Assembly: GCA_035697485.1 (NCBI GenBank)
Contig: DASSCU010000063.1
Coordinates: forward strand, 141,345 to 205,344
Origin: Actinomycetota bacterium
GTDB taxonomy: Bacteria > Actinomycetota > UBA4738 > HRBIN12
Direction of reading: 5' to 3'
Length of the DNA stretch: 64,000 nt
Position 1 is the stretch's first letter. Each line of letters starts with the position of its first letter. The notes beneath the pieces are model-generated. The model worked only from the letters and a program-made list of their open reading frames with translations. It ran no database searches and had not been told where the DNA came from. Shown here one piece after another: positions 52,529-61,617 of the stretch. Made by a program: the position numbers and the translations under genes.

Positions 52529-53479
52529 ATGGAACAGCAGCCGGTGATCCCGCCGCCCCCACCCGGGGGTGATCACTGCTACCGCCATCCCGCGGTGGCC
52601 ACCGGCGTGCACTGCACACGGTGCGGTCGCCCGATCTGCACAGAATGCATGATCGCCGCCCCGGTGGGGCATCAATGCCCGACCTGCGTCGCCGAGGCGC
52701 GGCGCGAGTACCGGCAGGGACCAGGCCGGCGTGTGGCGATCGCGAACGCCAAAGCCACGTCGGTCACGAGCGTGCTGCTCGTGCTCATCGGCATCGGATA
52801 CGCGCTCGAGGTGGTGGCGGGCGGGGCAGGTTCGCTGCTGAGCGGCCCCAACACGATCGACCTGGTGCGGCTCGGGGCTTCGATCGGCCTCGCTCAACTC
52901 CCGGACGGCGACATCGTCGGCATCGCGGCCGGCGAACAGTGGCGCATGGTCACGGCGATCTTCCTGCACGGTGGCATCCTGCACCTGCTGATGAACGCCT
53001 ACGCGCTGTGGCTCTTCGGTCCCGTGGTGGAACGCGAGCTCGGGCGGGGGCGCTTCCTGCTGATCTTCTTCACGACGGGCCTGTTCGCGAGCGCGGCCTC
53101 GTACGCGTTCGCGGGCGAGCCCACCCAGGTGAGCGTCGGGGCCTCAGGGGCGATCTTCGGCGTCGTCGGGGCGTTCGTCGCGTACAACTACCGGCACCGC
53201 GAGCTGGCCTTGGCCGCGGCACGCCTCCGAGGGCTGGTGCCGTTCCTGATCCTGAACCTCCTCTTGGGGTTCGGCCTCAACTCGTTCATCGACTGGCGGG
53301 CGCACCTCGGCGGGTTCGCCGCAGGACTGGCCGCCGGAATCATCGCGGAGGGGTGGGGTTCGCGCTCGACGCGCACCGCGATCGCCGTTGCCGGTTTCGC
53401 CGCCCTCACGGTCGGCGCCCTCGCGCTGGCGGCGTGGCAGACGGCGCAGTACCGAGCCGACTTCCCCGCGTTCTTCTGA
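52529..53479 (+). CDS. Rhomboid intramembrane serine protease with B-box zinc finger
   Basis: A 316-aa protein. The N-terminal cytosolic zinc-binding module (about 15-60) has CYRHP-x7-CTRCGRPICTECM and CPTC. A rhomboid core of six or seven helices follows, with HGGILHLLMNAYALWLFG (about 145-162), the catalytic Ser in VGASGAIFGVVGAF and the catalytic His in DWRAHLGGFAAGL. This B-box/rhomboid pairing is common in actinobacteria. Substrates are unknown. Confidence 0.9.
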   Translation: MEQQPVIPPPPPGGDHCYRHPAVATGVHCTRCGRPICTECMIAAPVGHQCPTCVAEARREYRQGPGRRVAIANAKATSVTSVLLVLIGIGYALEVVAGGAGSLLSGPNTIDLVRLGASIGLAQLPDGDIVGIAAGEQWRMVTAIFLHGGILHLLMNAYALWLFGPVVERELGRGRFLLIFFTTGLFASAASYAFAGEPTQVSVGASGAIFGVVGAFVAYNYRHRELALAAARLRGLVPFLILNLLLGFGLNSFIDWRAHLGGFAAGLAAGIIAEGWGSRSTRTAIAVAGFAALTVGALALAAWQTAQYRADFPAFF

Positions 53480-53495
53480 GCGGAGCGAGGCGAGC

Positions 53496-55001
53496 TCACG
53501 ACCCGTTGGCGTCGGCGATGCCGTACATGTACCCCTCGCGCGTGCCGAGGTAGAGCCACCCCCGCCACACCGCCGGCGTCGATTCGATGCACCCCTCGAA
53601 CCGCATCTTCCACAGCAGCGGCGGCTCGATCGACGGATCGGTGACATCCCACGCGTACAGGTCGCCGAGGCAGTCCCCCAGGATCAGCACGCCGTCGACG
53701 ACCACGGGTGATGCGATCGAGGGCGCCCCGACCTGCAGCTCATGCAGCACGGTCCCCGTGCCTCGATCGACCTCGAGCACTCGCCCCGCCGCCGTCGAGA
53801 AGAACACGACGTCGCCGTAGAGCGCCGGGGTCGACCAGCTGCCGCCCGCACCCTCGAACCCGATCTCACGGGCGTCGATGCTCCAGATGAGGGGATCGTC
53901 GGGCCGTCGCGGATCGAGCTTCATGAGCTGCCCGACCTCGCGGGAGCGATCGTTGAACCGCTGATACTCCGCGGCGACGTACAGGAACCCCTGACCGTCG
54001 ATCGCGATCGACGCGTCGACGTCGTCGCCGACCCAGAACCGCAGGACCCGTTCGACCTCGGTGCCGCCGTCCAGCAGGCCCCCGATGTCCCATCCCTGCA
54101 CGAGCCCGCCGGAGTTCGCGAAGTAGGCGACGCCCCTGCGGTAGGCCACGGAGTTCTCGATCGAGACCTCCTGGTCTCCGAGCACCGCCAACAACTCGTC
54201 GTCGAAGCCCGGGATCGTCGCGACGACCTCGGGGGCCACCGTCACGAGTCCGTCCTCCCCGTACGCGCGGTCGAGGCGGATCACGTAGAACCAGCCGTTC
54301 TCACCGCCCGCGAGCAGGTGGTCACGGATCACGAGCGGCGCGCCGTCCCAGTCGTCGTTGCGGAGAGGCCGCGGGGCGCTCGTTCCCCCATCGAGGCTCC
54401 AGAGCGTCTCGGGCTCGTCGCGATCGAGCGCGACCACCCGGAGGTGCCCGTCGCGGGAGCCCGCGTAGTAGAGGGGGAAGCCGTCGGGATCGGTCGTCGC
54501 CGATCCCTTCGCGAGATCCAGCGTGACGAGCGGGGGACGCACCGGCTCCCCGGTCTCGCCGTCCACGAAGTGATACCTGCCGTCGTAGGCGCCCTCACGC
54601 ACCTCGACGCCGCCGCCCGGCACCTCGATCACGTTGGGCTGGCCCGTCCATCCGGTGCCGCACCACTCCGTGACGTCGACGCCCACGATCGACTCTGAGC
54701 AGAGCTTCGTGACCTCCGGGTGCCGCCACCGCACGACGGGGTCGAGCGGCACCGGCCCACGCCCGTAGTAGGAGCGGGTCGCGTTCCCACGGAACGTCGT
54801 GACGCCGCGGACGGCCCGGTTCGCGGGCTTCGGGGTGCGCACGGACACCGAGGCGGGGGGCGCCGCGCCGGTGCTGCCGCCATCGTCGCCACCGCGCACC
54901 AGCGCCCACCCGACCGTGGCGACCACCAGCGCCGAGACCACCCCGGCGGCGATGCCGACGCTCCGACGGGATGGCCGGAAGGAACGATCGTCCTGCGCCA
55001 T
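53496..55001 (-). CDS. Membrane-anchored beta-propeller (PQQ-like repeat) protein
   Basis: A 501-aa protein with one N-terminal membrane helix (about 17-36, VGIAAGVVSALVVATVGWAL) and a long exported part made of repeated PQQ/WD-like blades, e.g. DGRYHFVDGETGEPV, DGHLRVVALDRDEP, VFFSTAAGRVLEVDRGTG and DLYAWDVTDPS. Four cysteines are scattered. It may be a scaffold or binding protein; no enzymatic residues are visible. A TACGAT box 7 nt before ATG sets the start. Confidence 0.78.
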   Translation of the reverse strand: MAQDDRSFRPSRRSVGIAAGVVSALVVATVGWALVRGGDDGGSTGAAPPASVSVRTPKPANRAVRGVTTFRGNATRSYYGRGPVPLDPVVRWRHPEVTKLCSESIVGVDVTEWCGTGWTGQPNVIEVPGGGVEVREGAYDGRYHFVDGETGEPVRPPLVTLDLAKGSATTDPDGFPLYYAGSRDGHLRVVALDRDEPETLWSLDGGTSAPRPLRNDDWDGAPLVIRDHLLAGGENGWFYVIRLDRAYGEDGLVTVAPEVVATIPGFDDELLAVLGDQEVSIENSVAYRRGVAYFANSGGLVQGWDIGGLLDGGTEVERVLRFWVGDDVDASIAIDGQGFLYVAAEYQRFNDRSREVGQLMKLDPRRPDDPLIWSIDAREIGFEGAGGSWSTPALYGDVVFFSTAAGRVLEVDRGTGTVLHELQVGAPSIASPVVVDGVLILGDCLGDLYAWDVTDPSIEPPLLWKMRFEGCIESTPAVWRGWLYLGTREGYMYGIADANGS

Positions 55002-55008
55002 GCGGCCC

Positions 55009-55014
55009 ATCGTA
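55009..55014 (-). promoter_or_regulatory. -10 box (TACGAT) of the beta-propeller gene
   Basis: It ends 7 nt before the chosen ATG on the minus strand. Confidence 0.42.
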
Positions 55015-55045
55015 TCGGCAGCGAGGAACCCACCCGGGTACCCCG

Positions 55046-55867
55046 TCAGACCGGCTCTCCCGCCGACCGGTAGCTGCCCAGCACGCGCAGGAGCGAGGTG
55101 TGCTCGGCGACGCGGGCGAGCGCGTCTTCCACCTCGGGCGCGTCGACGGGCGCCATGAGGTCCACGTAGAAGACGTACTCGAAGGGCTTGCCCCTCCTCG
55201 GCCTGGACTCGAGCTTGTGCAGGTTGATCTCGCGCTCCGCGAACGGCTGCAGGGAGGCGAGCAGGGAACCGGGCCGGTCGCGCACGGCCATCACCAGGGA
55301 CGTCTTGTCCGCAGCTCCGAGATCGGGAGCGCCCGTCGAGATCGCGGCGAACTTCGTGAAGTTCTCCTTCTCGGTCTGGATCCGCTCCGCCAAGACAGCG
55401 AGCCCGAGCGCGGCCCCGGCCTCCACGCTCGCGATCGCCGCGTCCTCGCGATCGCCCCGCTGAGCGACCAGGCGTGCGGCACCGGCCGTGTCGTGCACGG
55501 GCACCGGCTCGATACGCATCGACGACAGGAACTCCTCGCACTGGGCGAGCGCCTGCCAGTGGGAGTGCGCACGTCGGACCTGCTCCAGCCGGGCCCCTGA
55601 CACCCCCAGCAGCGCGTGGTCGACACGGACCAGCACCTCCCCCACGATGTGCAGGAGGCTGGTGTGCTGGAGCTGGTCGTAGGTCTCGTTGACCGAGCCT
55701 GCCTGCGAGTTCTCGAGCGGCACCACGCCGTGGTCGGCCTCACCGCTGGTCACCCGCGAGAAGACGAGCCGGACGGTCTCGCACGGCATCGGATCGGCAT
55801 CGGGGAACAGGGAGCGCACCGCCCGCTCGCTGTAGGCGCCGGGTTCCCCCTGATAGGCGACCTGCAT
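55046..55867 (-). CDS. pheA: Prephenate dehydratase
   Basis: A 273-aa enzyme making phenylpyruvate for phenylalanine synthesis. The catalytic domain (1-180) has VAYQGEPGAYSERAV, VVPLENSQAGSVNETYDQL and NFTKFAAIS. The ACT regulatory domain (about 190-270) has KTSLVMAVRDRPGSLLASLQPFAEREINLHKLESRPRRG-type sequence, which binds phenylalanine for feedback control. There is no fused chorismate mutase. A TAGGCT box lies 8 nt before the ATG. Confidence 0.93.
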   Translation of the reverse strand: MQVAYQGEPGAYSERAVRSLFPDADPMPCETVRLVFSRVTSGEADHGVVPLENSQAGSVNETYDQLQHTSLLHIVGEVLVRVDHALLGVSGARLEQVRRAHSHWQALAQCEEFLSSMRIEPVPVHDTAGAARLVAQRGDREDAAIASVEAGAALGLAVLAERIQTEKENFTKFAAISTGAPDLGAADKTSLVMAVRDRPGSLLASLQPFAEREINLHKLESRPRRGKPFEYVFYVDLMAPVDAPEVEDALARVAEHTSLLRVLGSYRSAGEPV

Positions 55868-55875
55868 GGCCGGGA

Positions 55876-55910
55876 AGCCTAACAACCTGCGCAACCCCCG
55901 ATGATAGGCT
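55876..55910. promoter_or_regulatory. Divergent -10 boxes of pheA and the DUF4012 gene
   Basis: TAGGCT occurs on the minus strand (55881-55876, 8 nt before pheA) and again on the plus strand (55905-55910, 43 nt before the DUF4012 gene). The latter transcript would begin with a 7-bp hairpin CCGACGA-cct-TCGTCGG (55922-55938). Confidence 0.4.
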
Positions 55911-55953
55911 CGTTCGTCGACCCGACGACCTTCGTCGGACGGCGCGCCCTCCC

Positions 55954-57954
55954 ATGAAGATCTCGGCTCATCCCCCCGACGACGCCCTCGCCGACGAACC
56001 CGATCAGGTCCGACCGCGGAAGAACCGTCGTCGACTGACGGCGCTCCTCCTCGTGAGCGTGGCCGTCGTCGTGACGATCGTCGCGCTCGCCCTCCTCGTC
56101 GGCTTCGGCGTGCGGGCAGACGCCGAGACCGGGCGCGTGGCCGTCGCCCAGGGCCGCCGGGCACTGCTCGCCGGCGACCTCGAACGAGCGCAGGAGCGGT
56201 TCGAGGCGGCCGAGGCCCACTTCGCCGACGGGCGGGACCGGGCGTCGCACGGCCTGGGAGGTGCCCTGAGCATCCTCCCAGTCCTCGGACGGACCTTCGA
56301 TGTCGCCTCGGGGGTCGCGGACGCCGGCGCGACGCTCGCCGCCGCCGCCGCCGACCTCACCGAGGCGATCGCGTCGCTCCCGGACGGGTTGGGCTCGCTC
56401 GCTCCGTCGGACGGATCGCTGCCGATCGACACCGTGTCGGAGCTGGGCGACGAGGTTGCCCTCGCCGCGGACGCGGCGCGAGCAGCCCTCGCCGAGGTTC
56501 GAGCCACCCCGTCGAGCCTGCTCCCCGCCGTCGTGGCGGACGCCCGCTTCGAGGCCGAGGAGCAGATGGCGTTCGCGAGCCGTTCGCTCGATGCGGCCTC
56601 GCTTCTCGTCGAGGGGCTCCCCGCATTCGCCGGGGCCGACGGTCCCCGACGGTACTTCGTGATCGCGGAGAGTCCGTCCGAACAGCGCGGGACCGGAGGC
56701 ATCTGGGGCGCGTACGCGATCCTGACGGCCGAGGACGGAACGCTGTCGGTCGGCCGGTTCAACCCGATCCGCACCCTTCCGGAGGCGAACCCGGGACAGG
56801 TGCCCGCGCCGAACCCGGATTACCGCCGCAACTGGGACGCTTACGGAGGCGCGGGGTCCTGGCGAGACATGAACATGACCGCGGACTTCCCCTCCGCGGC
56901 GCGCGCGGCACTCTCGACGTACGAGCTCGGAACCGGAGAGCGACTCGACGGCGTCATCGTCGCGGACCCGTTCGCGGTGGCCGAGCTGCTCCGCGTCACC
57001 GGCCCGGCAACGATCCCCTCACTCGGCGTCTCGGTCGATGCACGGTCGGTCGTCGACTTCATGGCGAACGAGGCCTACGTGCTCTACCCCAGCGCCGCGA
57101 AGGAGCGGAAGGGCGTGCTCGGGCTGCTCGTCGGCCAGGCGTTCGAGCGGTTCCTCGCCGAGCGATCCGACCAGCAACGCAAGATCGACTCGATCGCGGA
57201 TGCGATCGCCGGTGGACACCTCAAGTTCTACTCGACCGACCCCACCATCCAGCGCGGCCTCGAGCTCGCGGGCCTCGATCGAGGGTTGACCGCGCCGGAC
57301 GGGAACGACCTCCTCGCCGTGCACGTGAACAACCGCTCGGCGAGCAAGGTCGACTACTACGCGACGCGGTCGATCCGCTACGACGTGCTCCTCGGGGGAG
57401 AGGGCGAGGCGTTCGCCACGACCGAGATCGCGATCCAGAACGACGCGCCCACCGAAGACGTGCCGCGGTACGTGATCGGCCCCGGCGTCGGTATCGAGGG
57501 CCACGTGCCCGGCGACAACGTCTCGATCATCACCGCCTCGTGCCCCGGGCCGTGCGAGCTGATCGAGGCGCAACGAAACGGGCGAGACCAGGCGATGCGC
57601 GTCGGCGAGGAGCTCGGCCGTCCTCGGTATCAGGACGTCATCACGACCCCCGGCGGCGGGCGATCCACGCTGCGGATCGTCACGCATCGCGACGACGTGT
57701 GGAGGGGGAACTCCTCCGGAGGGGTCTATCGCCTCACGATCCTGCCGCAGATCACGGTCCAACCGACCGCGGTCGAGGTCGTCGTGCGCCCACCGTCGGG
57801 CACCGACGTCGTCTGGACGAGCGAGCCGATGGCGTCGCGTGACGGCGCGGCGATCTGGCGCGGCACTCCCGAAGGCAGGGTGGACCTGGTCGTGCACTTC
57901 CGGGCGCGTGCGCCGCTGCGATGGTGGCGCAACGCGACCAACGCCTTCGGCTGA
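55954..57954 (+). CDS. DUF4012 membrane protein of a surface-glycan locus
   Basis: A 666-aa protein. After a cytosolic lead (RPRKNRRR) there is one membrane helix (about 29-52), then a helical coiled segment (about 55-220, rich in Ala/Glu), and the DUF4012 domain with RRYFVIAESPSEQRGTGGIWGAYAIL, NMTADFPSAARAAL, LDGVIVADPFAVAELLRVTGP and a final beta-rich part. DUF4012 proteins accompany exopolysaccharide genes in Gram-positives and resemble LCP-type glycan ligases in placement, but no activity is proven. Confidence 0.82.
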   Translation: MKISAHPPDDALADEPDQVRPRKNRRRLTALLLVSVAVVVTIVALALLVGFGVRADAETGRVAVAQGRRALLAGDLERAQERFEAAEAHFADGRDRASHGLGGALSILPVLGRTFDVASGVADAGATLAAAAADLTEAIASLPDGLGSLAPSDGSLPIDTVSELGDEVALAADAARAALAEVRATPSSLLPAVVADARFEAEEQMAFASRSLDAASLLVEGLPAFAGADGPRRYFVIAESPSEQRGTGGIWGAYAILTAEDGTLSVGRFNPIRTLPEANPGQVPAPNPDYRRNWDAYGGAGSWRDMNMTADFPSAARAALSTYELGTGERLDGVIVADPFAVAELLRVTGPATIPSLGVSVDARSVVDFMANEAYVLYPSAAKERKGVLGLLVGQAFERFLAERSDQQRKIDSIADAIAGGHLKFYSTDPTIQRGLELAGLDRGLTAPDGNDLLAVHVNNRSASKVDYYATRSIRYDVLLGGEGEAFATTEIAIQNDAPTEDVPRYVIGPGVGIEGHVPGDNVSIITASCPGPCELIEAQRNGRDQAMRVGEELGRPRYQDVITTPGGGRSTLRIVTHRDDVWRGNSSGGVYRLTILPQITVQPTAVEVVVRPPSGTDVVWTSEPMASRDGAAIWRGTPEGRVDLVVHFRARAPLRWWRNATNAFG

Positions 57955-57979
57955 GGACGCGGACCCCCGGGAACGCGAA

Positions 57980-58011
57980 GATGCCCCGGGGCCTTGAGGC
58001 CCCGGGGCATC
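57980..58011. terminator. Strong bidirectional hairpin terminator
   Basis: A perfect 14-bp stem (GATGCCCCGGGGCC / GGCCCCGGGGCATC) with a TTGA loop lies between two convergent genes, 26 bp after one stop and 22 bp after the other. No long U-tract on either side. Confidence 0.75.
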
Positions 58012-58032
58012 TCGTTCGATGCCTGCCGCCGG

Positions 58033-58272
58033 TTACGACGTGGTCGCGGTGCGACGCCGCGCGACGAACAGCGCGACGAGACCCACCGCAACGAGCGCGA
58101 CCGCCACGATCGCGGCCGTCGAAGCGTCGCCGCCGGTGAACGCGGTGCCACCGCCTGCGCCCTCGACCACGTTCTCGGGCGGTGGTGAATCCGTGTAGTC
58201 GGCGAAGGCGGTTCCGGCGAGCATGGTCATGAAGACCATCGCGCCGACCAAGACCGCAGCAGCCTTCTTCAT
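58033..58272 (-). CDS. Small sortase-type anchored surface protein
   Basis: A 79-aa protein with all parts of a cell-wall-anchored precursor: signal peptide (MKKAAAVLVGAMVFMTMLAGTAFA), a short exposed stretch of about 20 residues (DYTDSPPPENVVEGAGGG), the sorting-like TAFTG, a hydrophobic helix (STAAIVAVALVAVGLVALFVA) and RRR. Actinobacterial class E sortases use LAxTG; TAFTG is a variant. With so little mature sequence it may serve as a spacer, peptide signal or anchor. No sortase gene is in the window. AGGAAGGA precedes the ATG. Confidence 0.78.
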   Translation of the reverse strand: MKKAAAVLVGAMVFMTMLAGTAFADYTDSPPPENVVEGAGGGTAFTGGDASTAAIVAVALVAVGLVALFVARRRTATTS

Positions 58273-58290
58273 GCACGTTCCTTCCTCTTG

Positions 58291-58361
58291 GACACGGCAC
58301 CCGCACGGCCGTGTCGCCCGATCTGGGGCACATCATAGGCCGTTCGGGCTACGGTGAGCAA
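58291..58361 (-). promoter_or_regulatory. Promoter and leader hairpin of the surface-protein gene
   Basis: TTGCTC (58361-58356), an 18-nt spacer and TATGAT (58337-58332) form a good conventional promoter. The leader of about 50 nt contains the hairpin GACACGGC-N9-GCCGTGTC (58291-58315) just before the Shine-Dalgarno, which may stabilise the mRNA or tune translation. Confidence 0.5.
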
Positions 58362-58432
58362 CCCGTCGAAGGGCCTATTTCCGTTCCTCACACGTTTCAA
58401 ACGCTTTCCGCCGGAACGAGCCGGCGCGGGAG

Positions 58433-59383
58433 TCACGATGGAGCTGCGCCCCACCCGGCGTTTCGGGCCCAAGAGACCGTCCTCTCGAGACCGTCACGCA
58501 GCGTCACGGTCGGCTCCCACCCCAACCAGCGTCTCGCGTTCGTCACGTCGGGGCAGCGTACCGCGGGATCGTCCACGAGTGGTGGAAGGAACTCGATATC
58601 TTCCTCAACGCCGACGATCTCGGAGACCATGCGGGCCAACCGCAGGATCGTGACCTCCTCGGGGTTCCCGAGGTTCATCGGCCCGACCTCCTCGACGTCG
58701 AGGTACCGCCGGAATCCCTCGATCAGATCGTCGACGTAGCAGAGCGAGCGGGTCTGCGACCCATCCCCGTAGACCGAGAGCGGTCGACCGCTCAGCGCCT
58801 GGGCCACGAAATTCGGCACAGCCCTGCCGTCGTCCCGGCGCATCCGCGGTCCGTAGGTGTTGAAGATGCGCACCACCTTCGCGTCCATCGCGTACGTTCG
58901 GCCGTAGGCCATCGTGAGCGCCTCCGCGTAGCGCTTGGACTCGTCGTAGACGGACCGGGGGCCGACGGGGTTCACGTTTCCCCAATACGACTCCACCTGA
59001 GGGTGGACCGCGGGATCGCCGTAGACCTCCGAGGTCGAAGCGAGCAGGAACCGCGCGCCTCGCTCGCGTGCGAGCTCCAGCGCGCGCATCGTGCCGAGCG
59101 CACCCACCCGCAGCGTCTCGATGGGGTGACCGAAGTAGTCGGGAGGCGAGGCCGGAGAGGCGAAGTGCAGCACCCAGTCAACCGGACCCGGATCGGGGAG
59201 CTCGTAGGTGACGTCGTGTTCCACGAACACGAAGTCGGGGTTGCGATCGGCCTCGTCGAGGTTCTCGCGACGTCCGGTCAGGAGCGAGTCGTACGCGATG
59301 ACGCCCCAGCCATCGGCCAGAAGTCGGTCGCACAGGTGCGATCCGAGGAACCCGGCCCCGCCGGTGACGAGGGCCTTAGGCAC
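58433..59383 (-). CDS. UDP-glucuronate decarboxylase (UDP-xylose synthase) family
   Basis: A 316-aa short-chain dehydrogenase-type enzyme: [17 protein letters not shown] (NAD loop), [29 protein letters not shown] with the catalytic Ser/Thr and Glu, [11 protein letters not shown] (Tyr-Lys pair) and [22 protein letters not shown]. The last two are characteristic of UXS. It turns UDP-glucuronate, made by the next gene upstream, into UDP-xylose. The GTG start overlaps the UDP-glucose dehydrogenase stop by 8 nt. Confidence 0.88.
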   Translation of the reverse strand: MPKALVTGGAGFLGSHLCDRLLADGWGVIAYDSLLTGRRENLDEADRNPDFVFVEHDVTYELPDPGPVDWVLHFASPASPPDYFGHPIETLRVGALGTMRALELARERGARFLLASTSEVYGDPAVHPQVESYWGNVNPVGPRSVYDESKRYAEALTMAYGRTYAMDAKVVRIFNTYGPRMRRDDGRAVPNFVAQALSGRPLSVYGDGSQTRSLCYVDDLIEGFRRYLDVEEVGPMNLGNPEEVTILRLARMVSEIVGVEEDIEFLPPLVDDPAVRCPDVTNARRWLGWEPTVTLRDGLERTVSWARNAGWGAAPS

Positions 59384-60701
59384 GATCGGGGATCGAGGGG
59401 CGCCGCCCCGCCGGGTAGTAGTGGAACCCGTGCCCGACGACCTCGTCCGCGTCGATCGCGTTCCGACCGTCGACGAAGACCCGGGTCGCCATGACCTCAC
59501 CGAGCTTGGCGAAGTCGAGCTCCTGGAACTCCTCCCACTCCGTGCACAGCACCGCGCAGTGGGCTCCATGTGCCGCTTCGTACGCCGAGGGTGCGATCTC
59601 GAGCTCCGGCTGGGCGCGAACCGCGCTCTCCGCCGCGTGCGGGTCGTACCCTACGACGGTGGCACCGAGGTCTCGGAGCCGCGACGCAAGCTCGAGCGCC
59701 GGTGCGATGCGCACGTCGTCGGTCCCCGGTTTGAACGCCAGGCCGAGGAGGGCGATCCGCTTGTCGTCGAGGTTCCACAGCGCATCTCGGATCTTCTCGA
59801 CGGCTGCGTCCACCGCCTGGTCGTTGATGCGCTGGACCTCCCGCAACATCGCGAAGTCGTAGCCGAGGGCGGTCGACAGCCGGTCGAACGCGACCAGGTC
59901 CTTGGGGAAGCAGTAGCCCCCGTAGCCGAGGCCGGCGTTCAGGAACGCAGGGCCGATCCGCGAGTCGGCACCCATCACCTCGGTGACGGCGTCGACGTCG
60001 GCGTCTGCCCGTTCGCAGAGACGAGCGAGCGCGTTCGCGTAGGAGATCTTGAGGGCCAGGAACGCGTTGCACGCGTGCTTCGCGAGTTCGGCCGTCCTGA
60101 TGTCGGTCTCGATCATGCGAGCCCCTCGATCGGTGAACGGCTCGTAGAGCGCGCGCATCACCGCGAACGCCGACTCCGATGAGGCACCCACGAGGATCCG
60201 TTCCGGAGACATCGCGTCCGCCATCGCGTGCCCCTCCCGGAGGAACTCCGGGTTCGAGACCACGTGGACCGAGCCCACGAGATCGGCGCGCTGCAGCGAG
60301 ACCGAGCGCACGAGCCGATCGGCGGTGCCTGCCGGCACGGTCGACTTCTCGACGATCACGAGACCGGCGGCGGCATGCTGGAGCACCTGTCGAGCGGCCT
60401 GTTCAACCGCGACCAGGTTCGCCTCGCCGGTCGCGCGCGGGGGCGTGCCCACGCAGACGAACACCACGTCGGCCTCGGGGACGGCCTCCTCGGTCTCGTG
60501 CGCGAACGACAGTCGTCCCGCGGCCACGCCCTCGCGGATCGAATCGGCGACGCCCGGCTCATGGAAGGGCATGTCGCCGGCGAGCAGGGCGTCGATCTTG
60601 CTCCGATCGGCGTCGGTGCCGACCACGTCGTGACCGACGGCCGCGAAAGAGGCACACGTGATCAGCCCGACGTGCCCCGTCCCGATGACTCCTACCCGCA
60701 T
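59376..60701 (-). CDS. ugd: UDP-glucose 6-dehydrogenase
   Basis: A 441-aa enzyme oxidising UDP-glucose to UDP-glucuronate. The NAD domain starts [30 protein letters not shown] and [10 protein letters not shown] follow; the central [11 protein letters not shown] and the catalytic Cys in [13 protein letters not shown] are intact; the C domain has [20 protein letters not shown] 7 nt before ATG gives the start; the frame is open far upstream but not conserved. It supplies substrate for the adjacent UXS. Confidence 0.93.
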   Translation of the reverse strand: MRVGVIGTGHVGLITCASFAAVGHDVVGTDADRSKIDALLAGDMPFHEPGVADSIREGVAAGRLSFAHETEEAVPEADVVFVCVGTPPRATGEANLVAVEQAARQVLQHAAAGLVIVEKSTVPAGTADRLVRSVSLQRADLVGSVHVVSNPEFLREGHAMADAMSPERILVGASSESAFAVMRALYEPFTDRGARMIETDIRTAELAKHACNAFLALKISYANALARLCERADADVDAVTEVMGADSRIGPAFLNAGLGYGGYCFPKDLVAFDRLSTALGYDFAMLREVQRINDQAVDAAVEKIRDALWNLDDKRIALLGLAFKPGTDDVRIAPALELASRLRDLGATVVGYDPHAAESAVRAQPELEIAPSAYEAAHGAHCAVLCTEWEEFQELDFAKLGEVMATRVFVDGRNAIDADEVVGHGFHYYPAGRRPSIPDRA

Positions 60702-60765
60702 CCCGAGTCCTCCCGCACCTTCCGTGGTTTTCCGCACCGGCCCGAGCGGCCCGGAATCAGCATCG

Positions 60766-61617
60766 TCAGTCTCGCGCGCCACCTTGACCGCGACGCGCGC
60801 GAACCGCCTGCGCCCCGAACAGCACCACGAACCTCGGATTGTGCCGCAGGTACCGCTTCCACAACCGTCGGGGTTCGGTCGCGAGACGGAACAACCATTC
60901 GAGGCCGGCACGCTGCATGATCGCCGGTGCCTGACGCTTCGTGCCGGCGAGGAAGTCGAACGCGGCGCCGACGCCGAGCTGGACGATCGGCAGCCGGTCC
61001 CGATGGGCCCGCATCCACCGCTCTTGCTTGGGGCAGCCGAGGCCCACGAAGAGGATCCGCGTCCCGCTCGCGAGGATGGCGTTGACGATCTCGTCGTCCT
61101 CGCCTTCGTCGAGTTGTCGGAAGGGCGGGCTGTACGCGTACGCGATCCGCAGCTCGGGCCAGCGCTCCGCGGCCACGTCGCGGAGCGCGTCGATCACCTC
61201 AGGACTCCCCCCGTAGAAGCCGACGGGCACGGCGTCGCGCGCTGCCCGAGCCAGGAGCCGAGGCGTGAGCTCCGGCCCGTACACGCGCGTGGCGTCCCCG
61301 ACGCCGAGGAGCTTGAGGGCCCAGACGAGGGGGACCCCATCGGGCGTCACGAGGTCGCAGTCGTTCATGACGTCGCGGAACGATGGATCGTCGTGCGACT
61401 CCATCACGTTGTTCACCGTGGCGACGCCGACGGTCCGCGATCCACCGGCGTCGGCCCAGCGGAGCACCCGATCGATCGCGTCCGGGTAGGTGGTCGCGTC
61501 GACACGCATGCCCAAGATCTCGCGATGCTGCAGCCCGAGGTTCCCGACGCCGGTCGACGCCGCCCGCTTCGCCTCCTCGCCGAGGCCGGGCGGCACCGTC
61601 TCTTCGGAGACGCTCAT
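60766..61617 (-). CDS. WecG/TagA/CpsF-family glycosyltransferase (GT26)
   Basis: A 283-aa transferase with ILGMRVDATTYPDAIDRVL, VATVNNVMES, LVTPDGVPLVWALKLLG, VGFYGGSPEVIDAL and VGLGCPKQERWM. GT26 enzymes add a ManNAc, ManNAcA or glucose-type sugar to a lipid-linked precursor. Its ATG overlaps the stop of the polyprenyl-phosphate sugar transferase gene (ATGA), so the first two sugar-adding steps are co-translated. Confidence 0.9.
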   Translation of the reverse strand: MSVSEETVPPGLGEEAKRAASTGVGNLGLQHREILGMRVDATTYPDAIDRVLRWADAGGSRTVGVATVNNVMESHDDPSFRDVMNDCDLVTPDGVPLVWALKLLGVGDATRVYGPELTPRLLARAARDAVPVGFYGGSPEVIDALRDVAAERWPELRIAYAYSPPFRQLDEGEDDEIVNAILASGTRILFVGLGCPKQERWMRAHRDRLPIVQLGVGAAFDFLAGTKRQAPAIMQRAGLEWLFRLATEPRRLWKRYLRHNPRFVVLFGAQAVRARRGQGGARD

